Below, piece after piece: positions 17,559 through 26,594 of a DNA stretch of 64,000 nt. Under the pieces are notes generated by a model. The model saw nothing but the letters and a program-made list of their open reading frames with translations, was not told the DNA's origin and ran no database searches. The stretch's first letter is position 1; the number at the start of each line of letters is the position of its first letter. This stretch comes from Lachnospiraceae bacterium (lineage in GTDB: Bacteria; Bacillota; Clostridia; Lachnospirales; Lachnospiraceae). The position numbers and the translations under genes are program-made. Location of the stretch: contig JAFZOS010000101.1 in the NCBI GenBank assembly GCA_017550535.1, positions 124,001 through 188,000 on the forward strand, given 5' to 3'.

Positions 17559-19147
17559 ATCTGCCTGTTACCCGTATAATATTCTTCCAGACGCTGCATG
17601 AAATTTGCAAGTTCGTCTATTGATTTCGCGGTCCTTAAAAAGCCCTGTTCGATCCCGTTGTAGGAATACTCGATCTGGCCGTTCATCCGTGTCAGTACCT
17701 GATGCATCTGTTCGATGGTCTCTTTGAAATGATTCTCCACCTTCTGAAGGTTCGCATTTATGACTTCGAAGGTATCACGCACATCTTCGGGCAGGTTATC
17801 CGTCATCTCCTTAAGCTCCGTGACCATCCTAAGCTGCGACTGCATGCTCGTGTCGGCAACATGAACCGAATTGTTTAAAGCCTTGCGGTAATCCTCGAGT
17901 TCCGTTATATAACCCGTGATGCCGTCAAGCACCTGTCTGTCATCTTCCCTGTGCTGCCTAAGCATATCTGCCGTGGCACTCATCCTGCCCTGGAGTTCCT
18001 GCAATGTATCGGCATACATCTTCAGGGCATCGGCCATTTCCTTTGTCCTTGTAAGTATAAGGTTTATATTATCCGAGGTATTTGCATTCTTCTCAAACAT
18101 CCTCGTCATCTGTTTTTCGTTTTCACTCTGGATGGCAAGGGTAGAATCAACCGTTTCCGAGAGCTTTGAGAACATTCCGCCAAGGGATGCGTTCATCTGG
18201 GAGATAAAGGAATTGACTACCAGTGTAAGCTGATCCATCTGATTCTTGGTCGCCATATTCGCAAAACCGACGATCGTATCGTTAAACCGGTCAAACTGCG
18301 GATCAAGGACCTCCCTTAAACCATTAGAAAGCAGGTGGGTGACCTTGCCTGACATATCCGATATGATCTCTGTCTGCTTCTGCTCAAGTTCGATAAGACG
18401 GTTTATGCCCTCTGCGGCGGTGTCGGGAAGCACATATTTTTTGAATGAACCGAGGAAATCCTTAACGGCCTGCTCGGCGTCATCCAATATCCTTTTATAT
18501 ACAAAATTAAAGACCAGGGAGAATACCATGCCGTATATCGATGTATGGAACGCCACCTTGATGCCGGCCATAAGCGGCTCGATACTGTTCGTTATCTCGG
18601 CAGTCGATCCGGTATTAAAGCTCTGGAGTCCCAAAGACAGACCGATAAAAGTACCCAGAATGCCAAGCCCGGTCATTACTCCGGCCACCTGGTTCATCCT
18701 GTTCCTGTGAATGACAGAATCAATAAGATCGTAGTTTATATAGTCCTCGATATCGCATTTATAGTATGCATTATCGATGCTCAATACCCTTTCCTGCGCA
18801 TACCGGTAATCCTTATACTGTTCCCTAAGCACCGGTATCCTGAACAGTTCATCTTTTTCCTGCTTATACTTTTCCCACAGAAAACCGTGAGTGTGCCTGG
18901 CATCATCCTCCATCCTTATGGTAAGGCGGTTGAGTTCCTTTATGATGCCCGCAACGGGAAGAAAACATCCGATATAACAGTCAAGCAGGATGATCGCCAC
19001 TATAACGAACATGACGGCATTTACTATGATATTTGCGAGGCTTCCGCCCTGTCCTTTTGAAAAAAGATTAAGATATACACAAACGGCAAGCATTGCCAGA
19101 TATGTGACCAATAACCATATTTCATACGGTTTCCTTGTTTTCCTCAT
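17555..19147 (-). CDS. MotA/TolQ/ExbB-type proton channel with long cytoplasmic tail, ZorA-like
   Basis: 530 residues, about twice flagellar MotA. Four membrane helices: two near the N-terminus (about 8-27 and 37-66) and two around 155-235, containing the MotA/TolQ core GVMTGLGILGTFIGLSLGL. From about residue 270 to the end is a long helical, coiled-coil tail (for example LEELQ- and heptad-like stretches), which defines ZorA-like relatives. The start codon follows a good promoter (TTGACA, 17 bases, TAGAGT). It is the first gene of a minus-strand run that includes its MotB-like partner. The load driven by the motor is unknown. Confidence 0.82.
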   Translation of the reverse strand: MRKTRKPYEIWLLVTYLAMLAVCVYLNLFSKGQGGSLANIIVNAVMFVIVAIILLDCYIGCFLPVAGIIKELNRLTIRMEDDARHTHGFLWEKYKQEKDELFRIPVLREQYKDYRYAQERVLSIDNAYYKCDIEDYINYDLIDSVIHRNRMNQVAGVMTGLGILGTFIGLSLGLQSFNTGSTAEITNSIEPLMAGIKVAFHTSIYGMVFSLVFNFVYKRILDDAEQAVKDFLGSFKKYVLPDTAAEGINRLIELEQKQTEIISDMSGKVTHLLSNGLREVLDPQFDRFNDTIVGFANMATKNQMDQLTLVVNSFISQMNASLGGMFSKLSETVDSTLAIQSENEKQMTRMFEKNANTSDNINLILTRTKEMADALKMYADTLQELQGRMSATADMLRQHREDDRQVLDGITGYITELEDYRKALNNSVHVADTSMQSQLRMVTELKEMTDNLPEDVRDTFEVINANLQKVENHFKETIEQMHQVLTRMNGQIEYSYNGIEQGFLRTAKSIDELANFMQRLEEYYTGNRQI

Positions 19148-19193
19148 TATATGAAGCTCCTTTGCGCAAAATCGATAAAAACCGTCCTAATTG

Positions 19194-19222
19194 ACTCTAT
19201 ACTTTTATATACTTCTTGTCAA
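19194..19222 (-). promoter_or_regulatory. Promoter of the MotA/ZorA-like operon
   Basis: On the minus strand, a consensus -35 TTGACA (19217-19222) lies 17 bases from -10 TAGAGT (19194-19199), 47 bases before the start codon. Confidence 0.6.
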
Positions 19223-19229
19223 ATTACTG

Positions 19230-19258
19230 TTGCATCTTACAACGCATTGTTTTAGGAT
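19230..19258 (+). promoter_or_regulatory. Promoter of tRNA-Ala
   Basis: TTGCAT (19230-19235), 17-base spacer, TAGGAT (19253-19258), placing the start of transcription a few bases before the tRNA at 19275. Confidence 0.55.
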
Positions 19259-19274
19259 ATTACATATGAATAAC

Positions 19275-19347
19275 GGGATCGTAGCTCAGTTGGGAGAGCG
19301 CTACGTTCGCAACGTAGAAGTCGAGGGTTCGAGTCCCTTCGGTTCCA
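19275..19347 (+). tRNA. tRNA-Ala (anticodon CGC)
   Basis: A 73-base cloverleaf with GGGATCG acceptor strand, D arm GCTC-AGTTGGGA-GAGC, anticodon arm CTACG-TTCGCAA-CGTAG (anticodon CGC at 19308-19310) and T arm GAGGG-TTCGAGT-CCCTT. The acceptor has the G3:U70 pair that identifies alanine tRNAs. Discriminator A is at 19347; CCA is not encoded. Confidence 0.95.
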
Positions 19348-19351
19348 TCAG

Positions 19352-19381
19352 CAAATGACCGGACTTAAGTCCTGTCATTTG
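19352..19381 (+). terminator. Hairpin after tRNA-Ala
   Basis: Inverted repeat CAAATGAC / GTCATTTG with an inner GGACTTAAGTCC palindrome, directly after the tRNA. It lacks a proper T run, so read-through into the kinase gene at 19417 is possible. Confidence 0.5.
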
Positions 19382-19416
19382 TGATATATAAGGCTTTTCA
19401 GATCGGGGACAGATAA

Positions 19417-22329
19417 GTGAACTCACACGATATTTTACTCATAATACAGTATATAACCGTAAGCGCTCTGTTTATTGAGATATTGATCGTTTTCCTGAAA
19501 TGGAAGAATTCAATACATTCATATCTGCTTTTAGCGTGTATCTCAACATTAATAAGCAATCTCGGATATCTATTCGAACTGAAAGCCGGATCCGAAGAGG
19601 CATATCTTTCCGCCCTGAAGCTCTCCTATGCGGGAAGGGTATGGATCGTTTTAGCGTTTTTTCTGTTTTCGGCCAAGATGTGCAGGATAAGGATCCCTAA
19701 GGGCCTTATAGTATTTTTGCTGCTTTTTCATATCGGGATATATATATCGATACTTAACATCGGAACAAACGGGCTCTATTATCCCGATTTCAGTTTTGTG
19801 CCGGACCCTGTATTCCCCAGGTTCTACCACACAAACGGTGCACTGCACGATCTGCTGATGATGTCAAACGTCATCCTGTCCTTATTGTCTTTCGGATGGA
19901 TCATACGGGAGTATTCAAGGGAAAAAAGCAGGTCTTCCAGGCAAAGGCTTATCATGCTTATATTGTCATTCGGCGTTCAGATACTTGCATTCATGCTTCA
20001 GATCACAGGTATCTTCAGTTTTTCGAAGTATTACGATATCACCATGACCGGTTCATTGCTCGGAAACATATTCATGTTTATCGGGATCATAGGATTTGAT
20101 CTGATGGGCACCAGGGAAATAGCAAGGTTTTTTGCGATAGACAGGATATCCGAAGGTATCATAGCCGTGGATAATAACGGCCGGATACAGTATTATAACG
20201 AACCGGCCGCAAAGCTTTATCCCCAGTTTGATAATTTCTTTTCGCCGGATGCGGGTCTCGGCGAAACGATCTTACATAATAAAGGCTTAAAGCATAAACA
20301 GACGCCTGACAATCAATCGAAGATATATACTCCGTATGACATAGTTTCCTTCATCATTGATGCCGTCCGGAAAAACGAGACTCTGACAATAGACGGACGT
20401 ATATATACGCCCGAGGAAAACGATCTTATCTTTAAGGGGGAAAGCTACGGCAAACTTTATGTTCTGGTTGATGATACGGAACACTATCATTATATGGAAG
20501 AACTGCAGAAACAAAGGGATATTGCGGACAACGCAAACGAGGCCAAGAGCAGGTTCCTTGCCAATATGTCCCATGAGATAAGGACTCCCATCAATGCAAT
20601 ACTGGGAATGGATGAAATGATCCTTCGCGAATCCACGGAAAAACTCATCCGTTCCTACGCTTTTGATATCATGTCTGCGGGCCGGACGCTTTTATCCCTT
20701 ATAAATGACATCCTCGATCTGTCAAAGGTCGAAGAGGGTAAGATGGAGATAATCCCGGTACAGTATGATCTGTCTTCCCTTATAAATGATCTTATAAACA
20801 TGACTCATGACAGGGCTTCAAAAAAAGGCCTTAAATTCACTGTAGATGCGGACGAACACATTCCCCACATCCTTATAGGCGACGAGATCCGGTTAAGACA
20901 GTGTGTCATGAACCTGCTGACCAATGCCGTAAAATACACCGAAGAAGGCGAAGTAACCCTTTTAGTTTCCTACAGCAAAACGGAAAACGATCATATCCTT
21001 TTAAGCTTTACCGTTAAAGACACCGGTATAGGCATAAAGGAGGAGGATATGGAGAGTCTGTTTTCTCCGTACAAGCGTATCGAAGAAAAGCGTAACCGGG
21101 CCATCGAGGGAACGGGCCTTGGCATGAGCATAACAAGACAGCTTTTGGAGCTTATGGGGAGCAGCCTTTCCGTACACAGTAAGTACGGTAAGGGCTCGGA
21201 ATTCTCGTTTGCCGTAGACCAGGAGGTTGTAAAATGGGAGGAGCTTGGAGATTATTCTGTCAGGTTTAACGATATCTCCGGACGTTCTCATGAGTATCAC
21301 GAACTGTTCCATGCACCCGATGCACGGATCCTTGTTGTTGACGATACCGAGGTTAACCTTACGGTAATACAGAACCTCCTTAAGATGACCGAGCTAAAGA
21401 TCGACACGGCAATGTCCGGAAAGGATGCATTAAAACTTGCCGGAGAGAATCAATACGATGTTATCTTTATCGATCATATGATGCCTGATATGGACGGCAT
21501 CGAGACATTATCCAATATCCGAAAAGAGGGCATGAGTAAGGATGCTCCCGCTGTAGCACTGACGGCAAATGCGGTTTCGGGAGCAAGGGAGATGTACCTT
21601 GAAGCCGGATTTAACGACTATCTGTCAAAGCCCGTTGACGGTGAAAAACTCGAACGGATGCTGTATAACTTACTTCCCGCCGGCAAGCTTAAGGAGGCTG
21701 ATTCTTACGAAAATAAAACATCAAAAGAGCTTAAGGGATCGGACGACGTTATGCTTTGGCTTAACGACATACCTGAAATAGACGGACAGGCAGGACTTAA
21801 AAACTGCGGTACCGAAGAAGGATATGTTTCTGTCCTGTCGGTATTCCATCAGACTGCTGCCGCAAAAGCGGATGAGATAGAAAACTGTTACAAAACCGGT
21901 GATATTGAAAACTTTACCATAAAGGTACATGCACTTAAGAGTTCCGCCCGTATCATAGGCGCTGCTTTACTGTCAGGGCTTGCGGCCGATCTTGAGGCTG
22001 CCGGCAAGAAGGGGGACACCGCATACATACAGGAAAACACGGACAGGCTTCTTAATATGTACCGTGAACTTGACTCAAAACTCTCAAAGCTTGATAAAAA
22101 GGATAAAGAGCTGCTTCCCATTGATAAAAAGGCCTTAAAGGAAGCATATCAGACCATTACAGAGATCGCAGGAAGCATGGATTACGGCCTTATGGAAGCT
22201 ATCCTTAAAGACTTAAAAAAATACCGCCTTCCCGGGCCCGACGCAGAAAGGATCTCTTCGATGGAAGGAATGCTTACGGAGCTTGACTGGGACGGCATTG
22301 TAAAAACAGCTAAAGAAGGTATCCGATAA
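19417..22329 (+). CDS. Hybrid sensor histidine kinase with receiver and HPt domains
   Basis: 970 residues from a GTG start with GGGG about 8 bases upstream. An N-terminal seven-helix membrane domain of the histidine-kinase 7TM type (about 1-225) is followed by a PAS-like segment (ISEGIIAVDNNGRIQYYN). HisKA follows with His in NMSHEIRTPINA (about 387), then HATPase (NLLTNAVKYT, DTGIGI, GTGLGMSI). The receiver has Asp in FIDHMMPDMDG (about 685). A C-terminal HPt has His in VHALKSSARIIGA (about 837). It is thus a complete internal phosphorelay. Its stop overlaps the ATG of the EIIC-EAL fusion by one base, so the two are co-translated and probably work together. Signal unknown. Confidence 0.93.
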   Translation: MNSHDILLIIQYITVSALFIEILIVFLKWKNSIHSYLLLACISTLISNLGYLFELKAGSEEAYLSALKLSYAGRVWIVLAFFLFSAKMCRIRIPKGLIVFLLLFHIGIYISILNIGTNGLYYPDFSFVPDPVFPRFYHTNGALHDLLMMSNVILSLLSFGWIIREYSREKSRSSRQRLIMLILSFGVQILAFMLQITGIFSFSKYYDITMTGSLLGNIFMFIGIIGFDLMGTREIARFFAIDRISEGIIAVDNNGRIQYYNEPAAKLYPQFDNFFSPDAGLGETILHNKGLKHKQTPDNQSKIYTPYDIVSFIIDAVRKNETLTIDGRIYTPEENDLIFKGESYGKLYVLVDDTEHYHYMEELQKQRDIADNANEAKSRFLANMSHEIRTPINAILGMDEMILRESTEKLIRSYAFDIMSAGRTLLSLINDILDLSKVEEGKMEIIPVQYDLSSLINDLINMTHDRASKKGLKFTVDADEHIPHILIGDEIRLRQCVMNLLTNAVKYTEEGEVTLLVSYSKTENDHILLSFTVKDTGIGIKEEDMESLFSPYKRIEEKRNRAIEGTGLGMSITRQLLELMGSSLSVHSKYGKGSEFSFAVDQEVVKWEELGDYSVRFNDISGRSHEYHELFHAPDARILVVDDTEVNLTVIQNLLKMTELKIDTAMSGKDALKLAGENQYDVIFIDHMMPDMDGIETLSNIRKEGMSKDAPAVALTANAVSGAREMYLEAGFNDYLSKPVDGEKLERMLYNLLPAGKLKEADSYENKTSKELKGSDDVMLWLNDIPEIDGQAGLKNCGTEEGYVSVLSVFHQTAAAKADEIENCYKTGDIENFTIKVHALKSSARIIGAALLSGLAADLEAAGKKGDTAYIQENTDRLLNMYRELDSKLSKLDKKDKELLPIDKKALKEAYQTITEIAGSMDYGLMEAILKDLKKYRLPGPDAERISSMEGMLTELDWDGIVKTAKEGIR

Positions 22330-24431
22330 TGAAGAAGAATATAACAAAAAATGTATCGGTTATAACCCGTACCATCAAAGCCAGCCTTGCCATGGTGATC
22401 CCGATCCTGTTTATCGGCAGCATGACAGTACTGTTAAACGGCTTTCCGGTACAGGTTTATCAGGATTTTCTGGATTCTTTTATGGGAGGGGCACTCAGAA
22501 ATATCTTTTTATTCATCCAGATGACTACAGTGGGGATACTGGCTGTCTATCTGACCATCGCTATCAGTTTATGCTATATGAACCTTATGGAAGGAGGAGA
22601 GAGGCTTGTATTTCGATTCGGATGTCTTCTCGGATGTCTGACAGGATTCTTTATACTTGTGGGATTCTTTACGGGCGATAAGGATTTTTCACTGCTCAGC
22701 GGACAGGGTGTTTTCAGTGCTCTGCTGGCAGGTATTATCGGTTCTGCTCTGTACAGGAGGTTTGTTGCCCTGTTTGATACGAAGAAAAAGGTTTTTGTAG
22801 ATGGAGCAGATTCCGTATTTAATGCATCGCTCCATATTATCCTGCCTTTTTTGTGCGTGATCCTGTGTTTCGCGGTGGCCAACTATCTTATCACCTTATG
22901 CTTTGGTGTAGAGAGTGTACAGCATCTGTTCATGAAAGCAATGGATTCGATCTTTATGAAAATGCAAAGATCCTATTTAAGCGGACTGCTGTTCACGATC
23001 CTTATAAGCACAATGTGGTGGTTTGGGATACATGGGAATAATGTATTAAATCAGGTTTCGATCGATATGTTTACGGATATCATTCCCGGTGAGATAGTAT
23101 CAAAGAGTTTTATCGATACCTTTGTCATCATGGGCGGTACAGGCTGCCTTATAGGACTGCTCCTGGCAATGATGATCTTCGGTAAGCGAAGTTCCACAAA
23201 GAAACTTTCCAAAATTGCTTTTATCCCATGTATCTTCAATATATCGGAACTGCTTGTATTTGGATTTCCGGTGATCTACAACCCTCTTATGATAATACCC
23301 TTTATCATGGCTCCGGCACTGTGTTTTACCACATCCTTCCTGCTTACGAAGGCCGGTTTTCTTCCGTATGTAACCAATACGGTCGTCTGGACTACGCCTC
23401 CTCTTATGAGCGGATTCATAGCAACCGGCTCCGTGAGAGGCATATTTGCCCAGCTTATAAATATCGTGATCTCAGCGGCATGTTATGCTCCGTTTTTGAT
23501 CATGTATGAGAAAAGATCGCTTGATGAGTACTCCGGAGCAATGGACGAGCTTGTGGGAATACTTAAGAAAAGCGAAGAGACTACGGAAGAAGTCATCCTT
23601 ACCGAATGTGAAGGTAATGTGGGAAGGCTTGCCAAGCTCCTTGCAACGGATCTTGAGTCTTCCCTGTCATCATCTGCACCGGATGCAGTCAGGGAAACTG
23701 CTGAGAGTCCGCTTATCATGAAATATCAGCCGCAATTTGACAATACCGGAAAATGCATCGGTGCGGAGGCGCTTCTTCGATGGAACCACAAGCGTTTCGG
23801 CATAATTTATCCGCCGCTTGCAGTCCGTCTTGCAAAGGAAAGCGGCGAACTGTACAGGCTCGAAACATATATCATCGAAAAATCGATCCGCGATTCCGAG
23901 AGCTTCAGACAATGCTTCGGTGACAGTTTCAAGCTAAGTGTGAACATAACGGTATCCACACTGTACGATAAGAGGATCATTTCCTTCCTGCAGACGATGG
24001 CAGACCGCTATAAACTGAAAACGGGAAATATCTGTATAGAGATCACGGAAGAGACCGAACTTGTGACAACCGAAGAAACCGGCGAGCTTATGAAAAAGAT
24101 CCGCATGTTCGGCTATACCTTCGCACTGGATGATTTCAGCATGGGGCATACCTCCCTCCAGTATCTGCAGCACAATCAGTTCGATATTGTGAAGCTGGAC
24201 GGTAACCTTGTGAGGGGTATCCTTGATAATGACCGGACAAAGGAGATCATAAATTCGATCGTATATCTTTCAAAATCGCTTGATTTTAAAGTACTTGCCG
24301 AATTTGTTGAAAATACCGAGCAAAGGGATGCTCTTGAACAGATCGGGTGTCTCCTTTATCAGGGGTATCTCTTTAGCCCCGCAGTCGACAGGGATTCACT
24401 CATTCAGATGGGGCAGCCTGAGGAAAACTGA
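22329..24431 (+). CDS. PTS EIIC-type membrane domain fused to EAL (c-di-GMP phosphodiesterase) domain
   Basis: 700 residues. Residues 1 to about 400 resemble the lactose/cellobiose family of PTS EIIC: multiple helices, WWFGIHGNNVLNQ, and IPCIFNISELLVFGFPVIYN. Residues about 455-700 form an EAL domain with EALLRW, NITVS, IEITEE, DDFSMGHTS, KLD and QGYLFSPAV. The acidic, Asn, Lys and Gln positions expected of an active phosphodiesterase all seem present. No EIIA or EIIB domain or gene is nearby, so sugar phosphorylation is doubtful. More likely the EIIC part senses a sugar and controls c-di-GMP breakdown. The gene is translationally coupled to the upstream hybrid kinase, and its 3' end overlaps the converging CYTH gene by 32 bases. 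Confidence 0.9.
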   Translation: MKKNITKNVSVITRTIKASLAMVIPILFIGSMTVLLNGFPVQVYQDFLDSFMGGALRNIFLFIQMTTVGILAVYLTIAISLCYMNLMEGGERLVFRFGCLLGCLTGFFILVGFFTGDKDFSLLSGQGVFSALLAGIIGSALYRRFVALFDTKKKVFVDGADSVFNASLHIILPFLCVILCFAVANYLITLCFGVESVQHLFMKAMDSIFMKMQRSYLSGLLFTILISTMWWFGIHGNNVLNQVSIDMFTDIIPGEIVSKSFIDTFVIMGGTGCLIGLLLAMMIFGKRSSTKKLSKIAFIPCIFNISELLVFGFPVIYNPLMIIPFIMAPALCFTTSFLLTKAGFLPYVTNTVVWTTPPLMSGFIATGSVRGIFAQLINIVISAACYAPFLIMYEKRSLDEYSGAMDELVGILKKSEETTEEVILTECEGNVGRLAKLLATDLESSLSSSAPDAVRETAESPLIMKYQPQFDNTGKCIGAEALLRWNHKRFGIIYPPLAVRLAKESGELYRLETYIIEKSIRDSESFRQCFGDSFKLSVNITVSTLYDKRIISFLQTMADRYKLKTGNICIEITEETELVTTEETGELMKKIRMFGYTFALDDFSMGHTSLQYLQHNQFDIVKLDGNLVRGILDNDRTKEIINSIVYLSKSLDFKVLAEFVENTEQRDALEQIGCLLYQGYLFSPAVDRDSLIQMGQPEEN

Positions 24432-24960
24432 TCCCGGCAGTGCTCATGTACGCATTGGAATACCTTCTGTCGCCGGTCACATCTTCCGCAAACCAGGCTG
24501 CCGGTTTATAGTTTTTCGCGGCATCCTCATCCGGGAACTCGACTTCGGCAAGTATCCTGCCTTCAAAGGGTTCCATGAAAACATCCAGTTCTATCTTTAT
24601 ATCGCCGTTATCGACCTGTCCGGCCAAGTCAGGGCATTTTTCAAGATATGCTTTGTCATATGCATCCTCATTAAGCGGAATGAGGTATCGTTTCTTGCGT
24701 ATGATGATCCCGTCCGCCTTCCTTACCATGTGGGCGTATGATTCTTCATCAAGGGACAGGTTGTACTCCGCCTTGCCGATATCTCCCTCTGTTTCAGGCT
24801 GTGCTGCCTTATATGTCATATAGTACCGGTCATCCTCACGCCTCACACGTATCGCCGGACTTACGTTAAGGTATCCCTGCTCGATCACATGATAAGGATA
24901 TTTATCGATATCCTTCGGTATTTCCTTTACAAGATATTTCTTTTCTATCTCGATTCCCAT
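24400..24960 (-). CDS. CYTH domain protein (triphosphate tunnel family)
   Basis: 186 residues from the ATG at 24958-24960, with AGGAAGGA upstream and the family-typical opening MGIEIEKKYLV (ExExK signature). Later residues include RVRREDDRYYMTYK and KKRYLIPL, with alternating Arg/Lys and Glu expected to line the tunnel that binds triphosphate. Probably a cytoplasmic tripolyphosphatase or similar hydrolase; adenylate cyclase activity is less likely. It overlaps the end of the converging EIIC-EAL gene. Confidence 0.88.
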   Translation of the reverse strand: MGIEIEKKYLVKEIPKDIDKYPYHVIEQGYLNVSPAIRVRREDDRYYMTYKAAQPETEGDIGKAEYNLSLDEESYAHMVRKADGIIIRKKRYLIPLNEDAYDKAYLEKCPDLAGQVDNGDIKIELDVFMEPFEGRILAEVEFPDEDAAKNYKPAAWFAEDVTGDRRYSNAYMSTAGISFPQAAPSE

Positions 24961-24997
24961 TTTGTCCTTCCTGATGTTCAATACAATGTAAGAAGAA

Positions 24998-25025
24998 ACA
25001 GGGTGCCGCAAACGCCGCACCCTGT
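24998..25025 (-). terminator. Terminator of the sugar isomerase operon
   Basis: Stem ACAGGGTG / CACCCTGT with a GC-rich loop, 27 bases past the isomerase stop in the minus direction, followed by a T-rich stretch (TTTCTTCTT). Reasonable rho-independent terminator. Confidence 0.7.
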
Positions 25026-25051
25026 CTGATTTAATAAATTACCTTATGATC

Positions 25052-26539
25052 TTATGCAAAAGGATTCTCCGCCGGGTAAGGAAGTGAAGCGGGCTGGTTG
25101 TAGCCGATCTCACATGTGCATACGCCGATGTACTTGAATACCTCGTAAAGAGCCTTTCCGTAATGACCGAAAGCAACTGCTCCGTGATGAGGGAAGTTCT
25201 TGCCGATGAGAACATGACGGTAGAAACGTCCCATCTCGGGAATAGCGAATACGCCGATGCCGCCGAATGACCTTGTGGCAACCGGAAGAACCTCGCCCTG
25301 TGCAACATATGCACGGAGGATGTTGTCAGCCGTTGACTGCAGACGGTAGAAGGTGATAGGTCCGGGAACGATGTCGCCTTCGAGTGTTCCGTTCGTAACC
25401 TCGATAGGAAGCGCACGTGCCATGATGGCCTGATACTTCATCTCGCCCTTTGTAAGCTTCTTTGAGCAGGTATTTCCGCAGTGGAAGCCCATGAACGTAT
25501 CTGTCTGCTTGTAATCGAACTTACCTTTGATGCTGTCTTCATACATGCACTTCGGAACTGAGTTGTTGATGTCAAGCAGAGTCACGATATCATCGCTTAC
25601 GCAGGTACCGATGTACTCGCTTAAGCAGCCGTAGATATCAACCTCACAGGATACGGGGATGCCGCGTCCGGTAAGACGTGAATTAACGTAGCAGGGAACG
25701 AATCCGAACTGGGTCTGGAATGCCGGCCAGCACTTACCTGCTATCGCAACGAATTCCTTGGAACCCTTGTGTGCATCGATCCAGTCAAGGAGAGTCAGCT
25801 CGTACTGAGCAAGCTTCTCAAGAACCTCGGGCTTCTTGTTGCCTTCGCCGAGCTCCTCGGTCATATCCTTAACAACATCTGCGATCCTTGCATCGCCTGC
25901 ATGCTTGTTGAATGATTCGAACAGATCAAGTTCTGAATTCTCCTCGATCTCAACGCCTAAGTTGTAAAGCTGCTTTATGGGAGCATTACAAGCCAGGAAG
26001 TTAAGCGGCCTGGGACCGAAGCCTATGATCTTAAGGTTCTGGAGTGCATATACGGCGCGTGCGATCGGAACGAACTCGTTGATCATGTCAGCGCAGTCCT
26101 CGGCATCACCAACGGGATACTCGGGGATATAAGCCTTAACATTGCGGAGTGCAAGGTTGTAGCTTGCATTCAACATTCCGCAGTAAGCATCGCCGCGGCC
26201 TGCTGTTGTAACAGATTCATAATCCTCCTCAGCTGCGGCACAAAACATCTTGGGGCCGTTAAACTGCTGAGCCAGCATTGTCTCTGATATCTCGGGACCG
26301 AAGTTGCCGAGGTATACGCACAGTGCGTTACATCCTGCCTTCTTGATGTCTTCAAGAGCCTGCTGCATGTGGATCTCGCTTTCGATGATCGTAACGGGGC
26401 ACTCATAAATGTCGTCTGCACCATACTTTTTCGTATATGCATCAACGAGAGCCTTTCTTCTCCTGATTGTAAGGTCAGCAGGGAAACAGTCACGGCTGAC
26501 ACCCACGATACCGATCTTCACTTTGGGTACATTATTCAT
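25052..26539 (-). CDS. L-fucose/L-arabinose isomerase family protein
   Basis: 495 residues from the ATG at 26537-26539 (MNNVPKVKIGIVGVSRDCFP), with GGAGAAGG just upstream. It fits the FucI/AraA-like aldose-ketose isomerase family, with a C-terminal isomerase domain (PITFYRLQSTADNILRAYVA and HHGAVAFGHYGKALYE). Candidate metal ligands Glu, Asp and His are present but could not be placed with certainty. The gene follows a DUF4867 gene and lies opposite a ROK repressor. Substrate is not clear. It may isomerise a pentose or deoxyhexose; calling it FucI or AraA would be overreach. Confidence 0.85.
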   Translation of the reverse strand: MNNVPKVKIGIVGVSRDCFPADLTIRRRKALVDAYTKKYGADDIYECPVTIIESEIHMQQALEDIKKAGCNALCVYLGNFGPEISETMLAQQFNGPKMFCAAAEEDYESVTTAGRGDAYCGMLNASYNLALRNVKAYIPEYPVGDAEDCADMINEFVPIARAVYALQNLKIIGFGPRPLNFLACNAPIKQLYNLGVEIEENSELDLFESFNKHAGDARIADVVKDMTEELGEGNKKPEVLEKLAQYELTLLDWIDAHKGSKEFVAIAGKCWPAFQTQFGFVPCYVNSRLTGRGIPVSCEVDIYGCLSEYIGTCVSDDIVTLLDINNSVPKCMYEDSIKGKFDYKQTDTFMGFHCGNTCSKKLTKGEMKYQAIMARALPIEVTNGTLEGDIVPGPITFYRLQSTADNILRAYVAQGEVLPVATRSFGGIGVFAIPEMGRFYRHVLIGKNFPHHGAVAFGHYGKALYEVFKYIGVCTCEIGYNQPASLPYPAENPFA

Positions 26540-26594
26540 TTTCCTTCTCCTTTTCTTATGAAAGTTTATTTGATAATCCGGCAATGTATCCGGA

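Noticed and set aside
16659..19147. Complete Zorya defence system
   Set aside because: Only ZorA- and ZorB-like genes are present; no helicase/nuclease effectors (ZorC, ZorD, ZorE) on either side, so a full system cannot be claimed.
19275..19347. Integration (att) site at the tRNA gene
   Set aside because: No integrase gene and no repeated tRNA 3' end found in the window.
25052..26539. Naming the isomerase araA, fucI or xylA
   Set aside because: It belongs to the broad FucI/AraA fold group, but substrate-defining residues could not be confirmed.
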